Assembly (NCBI RefSeq): GCF_011044175.1
Contig: NZ_CP049057.1
Coordinates: 821,501-885,500 of the forward strand
Direction: 5' to 3'
From: Rasiella rasia
GTDB lineage: Bacteria; Bacteroidota; Bacteroidia; Flavobacteriales; Flavobacteriaceae
DNA: 64,000 nucleotides
A model generated the notes under the pieces. It was given only the letters and a program-made list of their open reading frames with translations, searched no databases and had not been told where the DNA came from. Both the position numbers and the translations under genes were made by a program. Each line of letters opens with the position of its first letter. Position 1 is the first letter of the stretch. This document shows positions 24,573 through 32,028 of the stretch, in pieces.

Positions 24573-24587
24573 AAGAAGTTAAGAATA

Positions 24588-25133
24588 ATGAGAAAAAATA
24601 AGATTATTCATAATTTAAAAATTGAAATAATATTTTTAGTGTTGATTTTGATAATTCCTATTGCTACTTATGGACAAAACCAACCTTCTGACAGCTTAAA
24701 TATCCAGCAAGTTATTGTTGAATTTAAAGAATCAATAATTGAAAAAGATAGCCTGAGATTCTATAAAATTTTCTTTGATGAATCTGTACCATTTACTGGT
24801 ATAATGTCTGAAAAAACTGAATGGTCTATTAAGAAAAAATATTCTGATTTTCAAGGAGTCGCAGTTTCAGATCACAAAGAATTTATACGAGATATATGTA
24901 AATCAACTAAGAATCTACATGAAAAATTCTATCAAATCAACACTACGATTAACGGACCTATAAGTTCTATATCTTTTGATTACGCGTTCTTTTCGGATGA
25001 AAAAATGATACAGTGGGGAAATGAAAAATGGAATTTAGCGAAAATAGATAGTACATGGTTAATAACTGATGTCATTTACTCAATTCATTTTCCAGACATA
25101 GAGCCATTTCCGTTATCGAAATTGAAGAACTAG
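24588..25133 (+). CDS. Secreted NTF2-like (SnoaL-type) protein (cassette V)
   Basis: One hundred and eighty-one residues from ATG 24588; an upstream in-frame start adds 21 junction-coded residues. N-terminal signal or anchor (IEIIFLVLILIIPIATYGQ). Then the cone-fold pattern: IQQVIVEFKESIIEKDSLRFYKIFFDESVPFTGI at residues 38-75, and strands ending EKWNLAKIDSTWLITDVIYSIHF. Known members range from enzymes to binding proteins; role unknown. Confidence 0.7.
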   Translation: MRKNKIIHNLKIEIIFLVLILIIPIATYGQNQPSDSLNIQQVIVEFKESIIEKDSLRFYKIFFDESVPFTGIMSEKTEWSIKKKYSDFQGVAVSDHKEFIRDICKSTKNLHEKFYQINTTINGPISSISFDYAFFSDEKMIQWGNEKWNLAKIDSTWLITDVIYSIHFPDIEPFPLSKLKN

Positions 25134-25258
25134 TTGACTACACTGCATTGCTATTTACGTTTACGCTCTACCAACCTATGCGTACCGAAAGGGTACCTTT
25201 ATACGATAACAGCCGCTCATGACCAGCCGTATCATATGTAAAACCTATGTACGTCATT
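25132..25258. repeat. Cassette junction 25 (diverged)
   Basis: Left TGACTAC-ACT-GCATTGCTATTTACG (5/7 to opening GTATCCA); right CATATGTAAAACC-TAT-GTACGTC-ATT. Interior hairpin GGTACC-containing CGTACCGAAAGGGTACC. First of the clearly weakened sites. Confidence 0.65.
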
Positions 25259-25308
25259 ATTTGAACTGCCTAATTCAATTAAAATCATATCTTTAGAGAA
25301 ACTAACGG
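25256..25308 (+). promoter_or_regulatory. Cassette-borne promoter copy in front of a dead gene
   Basis: ATTATTTGAACTGCCTAATTC..., -7 TATCTTTA at 25288-25295. It is intact though its gene is not. Confidence 0.55.
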
Positions 25309-25311
25309 CTT

Positions 25312-25362
25312 GTGATTAAATTCTTCAGAAAAATCAGACAAAAATTTAGTGCAATTCATTGA
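25312..25362 (+). pseudogene. DUF6090 remnant (first 16 codons)
   Basis: GTG start, then IKFFRKIRQKFSAIH and a stop. The rest of the gene is gone; about 150 bases of unrecognisable sequence lead to the next gene. Confidence 0.75.
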
Positions 25363-25381
25363 ACAAAAAACAGATTTAATA

Positions 25382-25527
25382 CTGTTGGCAACAAGATCCA
25401 TAATTCAATTCTAGCTGATTTACAGTTAGAAAAGTCATTAGACCACTCCTTCAATACATTGTAATTTCTTTATTAACTTTCCACTAAATACAACGGCAAC
25501 AAATCATACACCAGACCATTGAAATTG
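25382..25527. repeat. Cassette junction 26 (degenerate)
   Basis: Left GTTGGC-AAC-AAGATCCATAATTC; right CATACACCAGACC-ATT-GAAATTG. Outer arms no longer complementary. Confidence 0.5.
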
Positions 25528-25530
25528 AAA

Positions 25531-26280
25531 ATGAGAAAACAAATCCACATTCTTAACGGTGATTCATTAAGAGAACAGTTTCCAAAAAAAATTAAAGGAA
25601 AATTAATAGTCGCAAGAGAATGTCTTATTGAGGGAAACGTAGCGGGGGATGATTTTAATACATTCTTCAAAAACCGAGCTGAATTCATTTACCAGAATTA
25701 CAATGATTCGAAAGAAGATTACCAAAGTAAGGTCAGGACAGAATTTCAAAAAATTCAAAATGTTGAAAAAGGAACTGAACTAAATCTTTGGTTTGAAGAT
25801 GACCTTTTCTGCCAAGTGAATTTTTGGTTTGTATCTTACTTTATATCCCAAAATAAAATTAATGAAAAAGTATATCTTATTAGACCAAAAAATCACAACC
25901 AATACGGCTTTGGCGGATTGAATAATGAGGAATTGATCGCTGCATATACTAACAGGCAAGAGATTTTGGAATTAGACAAGATTGCAAATCTTTGGATAGA
26001 ATACAAAAATAAGAATTGGAAAGGCTTAATGTCAGCAGCAAAAAATATTGAGGATGATTTTCCTTTTATAATCGCTGCTGTCGACGCACAGATTGAGAGA
26101 ATTCCCAAAGGAAATAACCCTGGTAGACCAACAAGGGTTTTGTTAGAAATAATGGATGAGCTCCAAACTGAGGACTTTGGCCAAATTTTTCGAGAGTTTT
26201 CTAAACGAGAGAGTATTTATGGATTTGGTGATCTACAACTAAAAGCTTTATATGAGTGTGCAAAAAACAACCGTTTTTAA
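25531..26280 (+). CDS. DUF1835 domain-containing protein (cassette X)
   Basis: Two hundred and forty-nine residues from ATG 25531; two in-frame TTG codons upstream lie in the junction. Opening IHILNGDSLREQFPKKIKGKLIVARECLIEGNV is the DUF1835 motif (HILNGD and ECL.EG), and the central FEDDLFCQVNFWFVSYFIS also fits. The C-terminal third (residues 190-249) is helical. Function unknown; the family is often found beside regulators of stress genes. Confidence 0.8.
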   Translation: MRKQIHILNGDSLREQFPKKIKGKLIVARECLIEGNVAGDDFNTFFKNRAEFIYQNYNDSKEDYQSKVRTEFQKIQNVEKGTELNLWFEDDLFCQVNFWFVSYFISQNKINEKVYLIRPKNHNQYGFGGLNNEELIAAYTNRQEILELDKIANLWIEYKNKNWKGLMSAAKNIEDDFPFIIAAVDAQIERIPKGNNPGRPTRVLLEIMDELQTEDFGQIFREFSKRESIYGFGDLQLKALYECAKNNRF

Positions 26281-26303
26281 TTTATAACTGCTTTCATGAA
26301 TTT

Positions 26304-26420
26304 TGATTCCAACAAATAAATTACCTTTAAAGTAGAATAAAAACCGAAAGGCGGCGCCATTACCCTACCCCGTCACCAGCCACATGAAGCTTAATTTTAA
26401 GCAAAAACTTGTAGACCAAT
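26304..26420. repeat. Cassette junction 27 (degenerate)
   Basis: Left AAC-AAATAAATTACC; interior ACCGAAAGGCGGCGCC is still the GC-rich block; right GCAAAAACTT-GTAGACC-AAT. Inner arms largely lost. Confidence 0.5.
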
Positions 26421-26449
26421 TTTAGACTAGACATTTGAAAAAACTTAAT

Positions 26450-26953
26450 ATGGACGAATTTTACACCTTAAGTCAATTAGCCATTTCTATTGCTGGATTT
26501 GCTGCATTATTTTCAATTCTTAAGCCGAAAACTGATTCGTATGAATTAACTGATAAGCTAAATTTGATTCGATTCTATGTGATGATAGAATTGGCTTGTA
26601 TGGTAGTAATTCTATGTTATTTGCCAATTATACTTTTGGGATACTTTAATCCTGAAATTACCTATAAGTTGTCTTTCTTAACTTTTTTAATTTTATCAGG
26701 TATATACCATGTTTTTGCTATGAAAAGAAATAAAAGAGTATCTAAAAAAATAAACATTGGAGGAATCTCAACAATCATTATAAGAATTCTCACAATTATA
26801 GGATTTATTTTTGCGATTTTCAATTTGACAGGTGTCATTAGTTCGCAATTCCGGGAAAACTACCTCATGTTAATTTTCTTAATTTTTTCTATGGACATAT
26901 ATTTTTTCATCCGATTAATATACTTTTCAATTGGTAAAAAAGCTGATTTATAG
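26450..26953 (+). CDS. Four-helix membrane protein (cassette Y)
   Basis: One hundred and sixty-seven residues from ATG 26450; an alternative TTG start is 15 bases upstream. Four or five transmembrane segments (LSQLAISIAGFAALFSI, MIELACMVVILCYLPIILL, LSFLTFLILSGIYHVF, IRILTIIGFIFAIFNLTGV, LMLIFLIFSMDIYFFIRL). The segment ISIAGFAALFSIL is typical of a family of small proteobacterial and flavobacterial membrane proteins without a known role. Confidence 0.7.
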   Translation: MDEFYTLSQLAISIAGFAALFSILKPKTDSYELTDKLNLIRFYVMIELACMVVILCYLPIILLGYFNPEITYKLSFLTFLILSGIYHVFAMKRNKRVSKKINIGGISTIIIRILTIIGFIFAIFNLTGVISSQFRENYLMLIFLIFSMDIYFFIRLIYFSIGKKADL

Positions 26954-26959
26954 AAGTAA

Positions 26960-27082
26960 AACATGTTATAAAAATGCATCTAACGGAACCAGCTAATGGT
27001 TAAGTGATTGTATTTCTTTCATTTAATCGTAAATTTGTCCATCGCATAGCATGTATAAGGGACACCACTGTTGTAGCTATTT
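26960..27082. repeat. Cassette junction 28 (degenerate)
   Basis: Contains AATGGTTAAGTGATTGTATTTC and TTTAATCGTAAATTTGTCCATCG, clear relatives of the junction 3 interior, and ends CATGTATAAGGGACCAC-like then GTT-GTAGCTA. The left arm is not recognisable. Confidence 0.5.
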
Positions 27083-27094
27083 AAACTAAATAAA

Positions 27095-27577
27095 ATGAAA
27101 AATATCTGTTCAGCAAAAACAATTCGGTTTACAGTTATTCTACTCTTTGTCACTATATTTTCATACGCTCAAGAAAACGAATTACCTGAAACTAATGGTT
27201 CATTTTACGCTATTTCTGTCAAAAACCTTGATAAAGCAGTAGAATGGTATGCCAACCATCTAGATTTCACTATTGAATCTACAGCTGAAAATGATGAACG
27301 TAAAGGAGTACTAATGACTCGAAAAGGGTGCATTCTTGAATTAGCAGAATTCACAGGAGCAACCGATTTAAAAGAAATTAAATCAAACATTGAATCTCAT
27401 GAACTATTTGGGATCTTTAAAATTGGTTTTATTACCAGTAATATTGAAGAATCCTTTAAAGCACTTGAAGAATCGGATGTAGAAATTTTCTTTTCAATAG
27501 TAGATTTACCTAATGGAAAACGGACATTTGGAGTTAAGGACCTCGAAGGAAATATTATCCAATTCTTCGGCGAATAA
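27095..27577 (+). CDS. Secreted VOC/glyoxalase protein
   Basis: One hundred and sixty residues. Signal peptide (residues 1-25, ILLFVTIFSYAQ). VOC fold: FYAISVKNLDKAVEWYANHLDFTIE, GVLMTRKGCILELAEF, FGIFKIGFITSNIEESFKALEESDV, and TFGVKDLEGNIIQFFGE with the terminal glutamate-type ligand position replaced. Periplasmic VOC proteins are not common. It is the last intact gene before a region of decayed DNA. Confidence 0.82.
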   Translation: MKNICSAKTIRFTVILLFVTIFSYAQENELPETNGSFYAISVKNLDKAVEWYANHLDFTIESTAENDERKGVLMTRKGCILELAEFTGATDLKEIKSNIESHELFGIFKIGFITSNIEESFKALEESDVEIFFSIVDLPNGKRTFGVKDLEGNIIQFFGE

Positions 27578-27689
27578 AAACACTCTAAATAAATAACTAT
27601 TATTCGATGTGGTTTTGAGTCACACCATAATTAAAGACTTACGAGATTAATTTTAACTATTACTTTTATCCAGTATTTAGGAATATTTA

Positions 27690-28151
27690 AAGCTCAGAAT
27701 ACAACGTATAATTGTTCTGTAAATATTGATTTTATGCTCGCCGATTTTGAAAAGACTAGTCCGTCTTATGATATAGCAAAGAAATGTTGGTGAAATGAGT
27801 AGTTCAAAACATCTGTAGCCCTACGCTACTATGATTATTTTTTGTGGACATCAATAAAAAACTGAATAGAATTTACAAAGAGTATCTACAATACGAACAT
27901 TATGAAATAGATTCAGATTTCGAATTAAACGATACTAAAGATTAGATAGTAAAAGCGTTAGGTGAAATTAACAATGGGTAAGAGTGTATTCTCGAAGAGC
28001 TAATTAACTGTTTAATAAAAGTGAATTTAGAAGATGTAATGGGTGGCCATCATTTAGGATACCTTTTTAAAGACGAATGATTGTGGTTGTAGCATTGCGC
28101 CGCCATAACAGCCACATGATTGCGACAACTTATATATAACCATTACCCAAA
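27690..28151. other. Decayed cassette between two degenerate junction halves
   Basis: The stretch 27578-28165 has no intact gene. AATACAACGTATAATTG at 27699 resembles a left arm; TTGTAGCATTGCGCCGCC and AACTTATATATAACC-ATT-ACCCAAA at 28087-28151 resemble a right half. In between lies a pseudogene. This looks like a dead cassette with its junctions eroding. Confidence 0.5.
27844..28080 (+). pseudogene. Small gene broken by two in-frame stops
   Basis: One reading frame from GTG 27844 to TGA 28080 gives 78 codons with coding-like content (DINKKLNRIYKEYLQYEHYE, then EINNG, CILEELINCLIKVNLEDVMGG, HHLGYLFKDE) interrupted by TAG and TAA. Frame is kept across both stops. It resembles short helical proteins of cassette type; family unknown. 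Confidence 0.6.
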
Positions 28152-28165
28152 TTAACGAGAACAAG

Positions 28166-28654
28166 ATGATACATTTAGTAGTTGGCAATACTGGTTCTGG
28201 AAAAAGTACATATTCAGCAGAATTGAAAAGAAAAACAAATGGAATAGTTTTTTCAATTGATACATGGAATAATACACTATTCCTTGCAGACAAAAAGCCG
28301 GAAGATGGATTGGATTGGTTTTTAGAGAGAATCGACAGAGCAGAAAAAATAATGATGAACCTAATTAGGCAATTGGAAAGCACAAGTACTGATTCTATTT
28401 TGGATTTAGGATTATCGAAGTATGAGCATCGAGAAAAGTTCAGAAACTTTGCCAAAGCTAACGGGTTTGAACTAAAGATTCATTATTTAGACATTTCAAA
28501 AGAAACTCGTTTGGGCAGGGTTATGAAAAGGAATGACGAAAAAGGTGCTACTTTCGAATTTGAAGTAACGAAAGAAGATTTCGATTTCATGGAAGGTTAT
28601 TTTGAAAAACCCAGTGAAGATGAAATCGGTGACGGAATTATCATTACAGAATAA
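28166..28654 (+). CDS. P-loop kinase/ATPase (AAA_33 type)
   Basis: One hundred and sixty-two residues. Walker A GNTGSGKST at residues 7-15 near the N-terminus; FSIDTWNN corresponds to the DxD-like segment of small-molecule and zeta-toxin-like kinases; lid region SKETRLGRVMKRNDEKGATFEFEV contains the arginines expected to bind ATP phosphates. Likely phosphorylates a small molecule or RNA end; substrate unknown. A second gene follows after 37 bases. Confidence 0.82.
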   Translation: MIHLVVGNTGSGKSTYSAELKRKTNGIVFSIDTWNNTLFLADKKPEDGLDWFLERIDRAEKIMMNLIRQLESTSTDSILDLGLSKYEHREKFRNFAKANGFELKIHYLDISKETRLGRVMKRNDEKGATFEFEVTKEDFDFMEGYFEKPSEDEIGDGIIITE

Positions 28655-28691
28655 AAATCAATAGACGATACCATATATTAAAACAATTAAG

Positions 28692-29174
28692 ATGAAATAT
28701 CTACTACTCACATTGACTCTTGTTTTGGGAATGCAGTCGGTTGTTTCACAAAACATCTCAGAATCTGACAGTTTACAAATTGTAAATAAAATTGCCGATT
28801 GGAATAGAGCTTGGAAAATCAAAGACGCTGAATTAGCCTGTAAATGGTATTCAGAAAATGCTGATTTTACGAATGCATTCGGGTTTAATAGAATCGGACA
28901 ATTAGAAATACAAAAATATTTAACTGAGGTTTTTGGATTTGACTTTGTAATGGCAGGAAATACGGAGCAGACCTCCTTAAAACTAAAAAAAATATCTGAA
29001 AAAGCAATTTTAGCAATTACAACTGTTGAACGGAAAGGACAAAAAACAGCAGACAACAAAAATTTGGAACCTCGAAGAACTACCCATTATCGATTGTTTG
29101 AAAAAAATGAACAATGGAAAATTACGGCACATCTTATTTCAGATGCAAGAAGCATTAAAATAGAAAAACACTAA
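28692..29174 (+). CDS. Secreted SgcJ/DUF4440-like (NTF2 fold) protein
   Basis: One hundred and sixty residues with signal peptide (LLLTLTLVLGMQSVVSQ). Pattern of the SgcJ/EcaC-DUF4440 family: IADWNRAWKIKDAELACKWYSENADFTNAFGFNRIGQLEIQKYL and a terminal RRTTHYRLFEKNEQWKITAHLISDARS. Likely a binding protein; enzymatic role unproved. Followed by a degenerate junction. Confidence 0.8.
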   Translation: MKYLLLTLTLVLGMQSVVSQNISESDSLQIVNKIADWNRAWKIKDAELACKWYSENADFTNAFGFNRIGQLEIQKYLTEVFGFDFVMAGNTEQTSLKLKKISEKAILAITTVERKGQKTADNKNLEPRRTTHYRLFEKNEQWKITAHLISDARSIKIEKH

Positions 29175-29182
29175 ATACGCAA

Positions 29183-29316
29183 TACAACGACGCCCAGTGT
29201 TGATTGCTCTTGTTGCCTAAGACGAAGATTTTTCCCTACTTATAACAGGGTATTTCAAAATAAAATAGTAGCCTAATGGTACGCCAAAAATCTTTTACAA
29301 GACTATCTCACTTCAT
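29183..29316. repeat. Cassette junction 29 (degenerate, last recognisable)
   Basis: Left ATAC-AAC-GACGCCCAGTG; right ATCTTTTACAAGACTAT-CTCACTTC-ATT. Only the AAC and ...ATT ends and the following promoter copy make the origin clear. No convincing junction follows further right. Confidence 0.45.
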
Positions 29317-29360
29317 TATTTGAATTACCTAATTTAATTAATATCATATCTTTAGAAGAA
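29313..29360 (+). promoter_or_regulatory. Cassette-borne promoter copy in front of a dead gene
   Basis: ATTATTTGAATTACCTAATTT..., -7 TATCTTTA at 29347-29354. Confidence 0.55.
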
Positions 29361-29370
29361 CTAACCCCTA

Positions 29371-29481
29371 ATGATAAAATTCTTCCGAAAAATTCGCTAC
29401 AGCCTTATAAAAACAAATAAAACTAGAAAATATATAAAATATGCTATTGGAGAAATCCTATTAGTAATTAAATGTATTTAA
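29371..29481 (+). pseudogene. DUF6090 remnant (first 36 codons)
   Basis: ATG start, IKFFRKIRYSLIKTNKTRKYI, then KYAIGEILLVIKCI and a stop. It is truncated inside the membrane helix. Marks the right end of the recognisable array. Confidence 0.8.
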
Positions 29482-29568
29482 ATGATTAAAGAAAGCACCT
29501 CATCGCTAAACACAGTTACTTAGTTAGTAATGCATATCTGTTAAAAAAAAAAATGAAAAATCATTTTT

Positions 29569-29592
29569 ATATATCTAGAATTATAGATATAT
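29569..29592. promoter_or_regulatory. Palindromic operator overlapping the arsR-family promoter
   Basis: Perfect 9-bp inverted repeat ATATATCTA-gaatta-TAGATATAT. It overlaps the -7 box TATATTTG (29588-29595), which ends five bases before the ATG. This predicts autorepression by the HTH protein encoded next and an almost leaderless mRNA. Confidence 0.7.
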
Positions 29593-29599
29593 TTGAAAT

Positions 29600-29902
29600 A
29601 TGAATTTAAAAACGGCCACAGAAATTGGGAAATGTTTATCAAACAAGGTCAGATTTCAAATTTTAGAGTGGCTTAAAGAACCTGAAAAACATTTTCCACC
29701 CCACGAGACATTAAAACATTTCAATGATGGTGTTTGTGTTACCTATATTCAAGAAAAATCGGGTTTATCACAATCGACCATTTCAACATATCTAACCAAT
29801 ATGGAAAAATGCGGATTACTAATATCAACAAGACACGGAAAGTGGTCATATCTGAAAAGGAACGAAGAGACAATTAAACAGTTTATGAATTTTCTATCAT
29901 AA
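29600..29902 (+). CDS. ArsR-family winged-helix regulator
   Basis: One hundred residues. Winged helix: NLKTATEIGKCLSNKVRFQILEWLKEPEKHF, CVTYIQEKSGLSQSTISTYLTNMEKCGLLIS and wing RHGKWSYLKRNEE. The ELCVCDL metal site of ArsR/SmtB is absent, so it probably senses something else, such as redox state or a small molecule. It is followed by a membrane protein and an SDR enzyme, each with the same orientation; the operator copies before this gene and before 29947 point to a small regulon. Confidence 0.9.
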   Translation: MNLKTATEIGKCLSNKVRFQILEWLKEPEKHFPPHETLKHFNDGVCVTYIQEKSGLSQSTISTYLTNMEKCGLLISTRHGKWSYLKRNEETIKQFMNFLS

Positions 29903-29918
29903 AAAAATTTAGTAGTAC

Positions 29919-29928
29919 ATATCGATAT
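29919..29928. promoter_or_regulatory. Second likely operator (ATATCGATAT)
   Basis: A 10-bp palindrome 18 bases before the ATG at 29947, sharing the (A/T)TATC...GATAT half-sites of the operator at 29569. Likely bound by the same regulator. Confidence 0.5.
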
Positions 29929-29946
29929 TTCGCAATATAACAAACT

Positions 29947-30213
29947 ATGAAATCAGTAATTGACATTATGGGTTGGTTGGGTTCAGGATTAATAATCCTT
30001 GCCTATGCCCTAACCCTTATTAAAAGTAAAAAGTATTTAGATTATGGTAAGTATTTAAACTTACTTGGAGGTGTTTTAATAGCTACAAACTGTTATTACT
30101 ACGACGCCATTCCGCCTTTTGTCACTAATTTACTTTGGAGCGTTATCGCGACGTTAACAATATATAAGTCACGAAATAAAAGAAGAATCACCAAAACTCA
30201 ATGTTTAACTTAA
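29947..30213 (+). CDS. Small membrane protein (CBU_0592-like)
   Basis: Eighty-eight residues with three hydrophobic helices (IMGWLGSGLIILAYALTLI, YLNLLGGVLIATNCYYY, VTNLLWSVIATLTIYKS). The GWxGxxLILxAY...NLxGxxx pattern matches the CBU_0592-like family of unknown function. Overlaps or abuts the SDR gene that follows. Confidence 0.78.
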   Translation: MKSVIDIMGWLGSGLIILAYALTLIKSKKYLDYGKYLNLLGGVLIATNCYYYDAIPPFVTNLLWSVIATLTIYKSRNKRRITKTQCLT

Positions 30214-30224
30214 AAATACAAACA

Positions 30225-30827
30225 ATGAAAATTTTAATAATTGGAGGAAACGGAACTATAGGAAAAACTGTTGCTTCATATTTCAAAAAAAACAACGATA
30301 CTTTAATCGCTGGACGAACTAAGGGCGATGTAACTGTTGATATTGCCGATGGTAATTCAATAAAATCTATGTTTGAAAAGATTGGCAAAGTCGACGCCAT
30401 AGTATGTATCGCCGGAGAAGCCAAATGGGACGACTTTAATAGACTTACTGAAGACGATTACTACATCGGATTAAAAAGTAAGTTAATGGGACAAGTTAAC
30501 CTTGTACGCATTGGACAGAATTATTTAAATTCTAAAGGTTCGATTACGTTATCAACAGGAATTTTGGCAGACGACCCAGTTGTAAAAACAACAAGTGCAG
30601 CCATGGTAAATGGTGGGATACATAGTTTTGTACGAGCGGTTGCTCTCGAAATTGAAAACGGAATAAGAGTCAATGTAGTTTCATCTGGAATGGTAGAAGA
30701 CGCATACGAGAAGTACAAAGACTATTTTCCAGGCCACAATCCGATACCCATGAAAAAAGTAATTAATGGATATGTAAGAAGTGTAAACGGAAAAGGAAAT
30801 GGCGAAATAATTAGAATATATGACTAA
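30225..30827 (+). CDS. Short-chain dehydrogenase-like protein lacking YxxxK
   Basis: Two hundred residues from ATG 30225; the frame is open 24 bases further. Rossmann motif GGNGTIGKTVASYF at residues 7-20 and IVCIAGEAKWDDF (NAG-like). Where classical SDRs have YxxxK this protein reads AAMVNGGIHSFVRA, a known variant subgroup. It may bind NAD(P) without the usual catalytic mechanism. Co-oriented with the ArsR regulator, a common pairing. Confidence 0.85.
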   Translation: MKILIIGGNGTIGKTVASYFKKNNDTLIAGRTKGDVTVDIADGNSIKSMFEKIGKVDAIVCIAGEAKWDDFNRLTEDDYYIGLKSKLMGQVNLVRIGQNYLNSKGSITLSTGILADDPVVKTTSAAMVNGGIHSFVRAVALEIENGIRVNVVSSGMVEDAYEKYKDYFPGHNPIPMKKVINGYVRSVNGKGNGEIIRIYD

Positions 30828-31163
30828 AATAGCCAGTTACAGCAAAGTACAAGGCTAATGTCTGTTTTTGGTTACTACTAGTAAGTCTTCCACCAATTGT
30901 TATCATTCTAGAATCTAATTTTGAACGATAAAATCCTACCTAACATTTCGCAAAGATTACTTTCTATAAAGAATTCGGTATTATTATTGAAGCTGTTGTT
31001 TAGTCAAAAGAAATATTGACCAATTAAAAACTGCCTTTAATAAGGTGTTTTTATTTTAGTAGGCAATAGTTAAAACAATTAAATTTTCTATTTTTTTTTT
31101 AATTTATCTATCATATAAAACAATTGTCTGTAAATTACATCAATCAAAATAACTTGAAACGTA
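30828..31163. other. 336-bp gap; possible terminator, no gene
   Basis: No convincing frame on either strand. AAAAACTGCCTTT-aat-AAGGTGTTTTTATTTT at 31026-31057 could be a weak terminator. No junction arms were seen. Confidence 0.4.
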
Positions 31164-31826
31164 GTGCATAGGATATATAAAATAGTACCATTTTTTCTAC
31201 TTACCATTTTTGGTTGTAAAGCACAGAACATTTTACCTTCAGATTTTATTCCAGAAAAGTATGTTGAATTTGAAAGGTTCTTTGGCGACCTTAATAAAGA
31301 TGGACAAGATGATTGCGTACTTATTATTAAAAGAGTAGACACAATTAACATTGTTACCAATAGATTTGATGAACAAGTAGACAGAAATAGACGTGGAATT
31401 ATAGTATTATTTAAAGACGGGGAAACTTATCGACTTGCTGATAAAAATTATGACTGTTTTTCATCCGAAAATGAAGACGGTGGAATCTATTTCCAACCAG
31501 AATTACAAATTGAGATTAAAAATGAAAAGCTATATATTCAATATGGACATGGTAGGTATGGATTTTGGTCATATACTTTCAGGTTTCAAAACTCAAATTT
31601 TAAATTAATCGGATTTGATTCTAGTAGTAATTATGGCCCGATAACGAATAGGGAGACAAGCATAAACTTCTTAACAAAAAAGAAATTAGTTAAAGTAAAT
31701 ACCAACGAAGAAGCAGAAGGCGGAGATGAAATTTTTAAAGAAACTTGGAGTAATATAGAATTAGAAAAATTAATGAACCTTTCTGAAATAAAAGACTTTG
31801 ACGAGTTAGATATGTATCGGTATTAG
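31164..31826 (+). CDS. Lipoprotein with a calcium-type DxNxDGxDD repeat
   Basis: Two hundred and twenty residues from a GTG start (no ATG in range). Lipoprotein signal ending TIFGCKAQ. RFFGDLNKDGQDDCVLIIKRVD has the EF-hand-like loop common to Bacteroidota exported proteins of the FG-GAP/VCBS type. The remainder is beta-rich (LQIEIKNEKLYIQYGHGRYGFWSYTFRFQ). Function unknown. Confidence 0.7.
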   Translation: MHRIYKIVPFFLLTIFGCKAQNILPSDFIPEKYVEFERFFGDLNKDGQDDCVLIIKRVDTINIVTNRFDEQVDRNRRGIIVLFKDGETYRLADKNYDCFSSENEDGGIYFQPELQIEIKNEKLYIQYGHGRYGFWSYTFRFQNSNFKLIGFDSSSNYGPITNRETSINFLTKKKLVKVNTNEEAEGGDEIFKETWSNIELEKLMNLSEIKDFDELDMYRY

Positions 31827-32028
31827 GGGTAGCACACTAACAAAAATGTATACATTTCAAGGCTACGACAGTTTTCTTTTAGAATCGTTGCTTATTTTTA
31901 ATTAACTTGCTCTTCAGACCTCTCAAAGCCATGACTAATGTTGGTCTAATATAGTTACACCTAGCCGAAAAGTACTCTGCTTGCTACATTAACACATTAT
32001 TTATATGCTACAGATAAAACCACATACC

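Larger units (their letters stand above)
1..29316 (+). mobile_element. Integron-like gene cassette array (left end outside window)
   Basis: About 24 short gene units in one orientation are separated by related palindromic junction sites. A junction starts AAC-N7-AAC-AAC-GTATATAA and ends CATATAC-AAAACC-GTT-N7-ATT. The N7 opening a cassette is the reverse complement of the N7 closing it, as is the case for R' and R'' of a circular integron cassette. The inner arms GTATATAATT and AATCATATAC also pair, leaving an unpaired AAC/AAAACC spacer. Cargo genes are unrelated to each other. No tyrosine recombinase is present in the window. By integron logic, an integrase and primary site would lie to the left of position 1, because all genes point right. 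The relation to integrons is inference from structure. Confidence 0.8.

Noticed and set aside
1-29316. CRISPR array
   Set aside because: Repeats are 110-280 bp, variable, and separated by genes rather than short spacers of uniform length.
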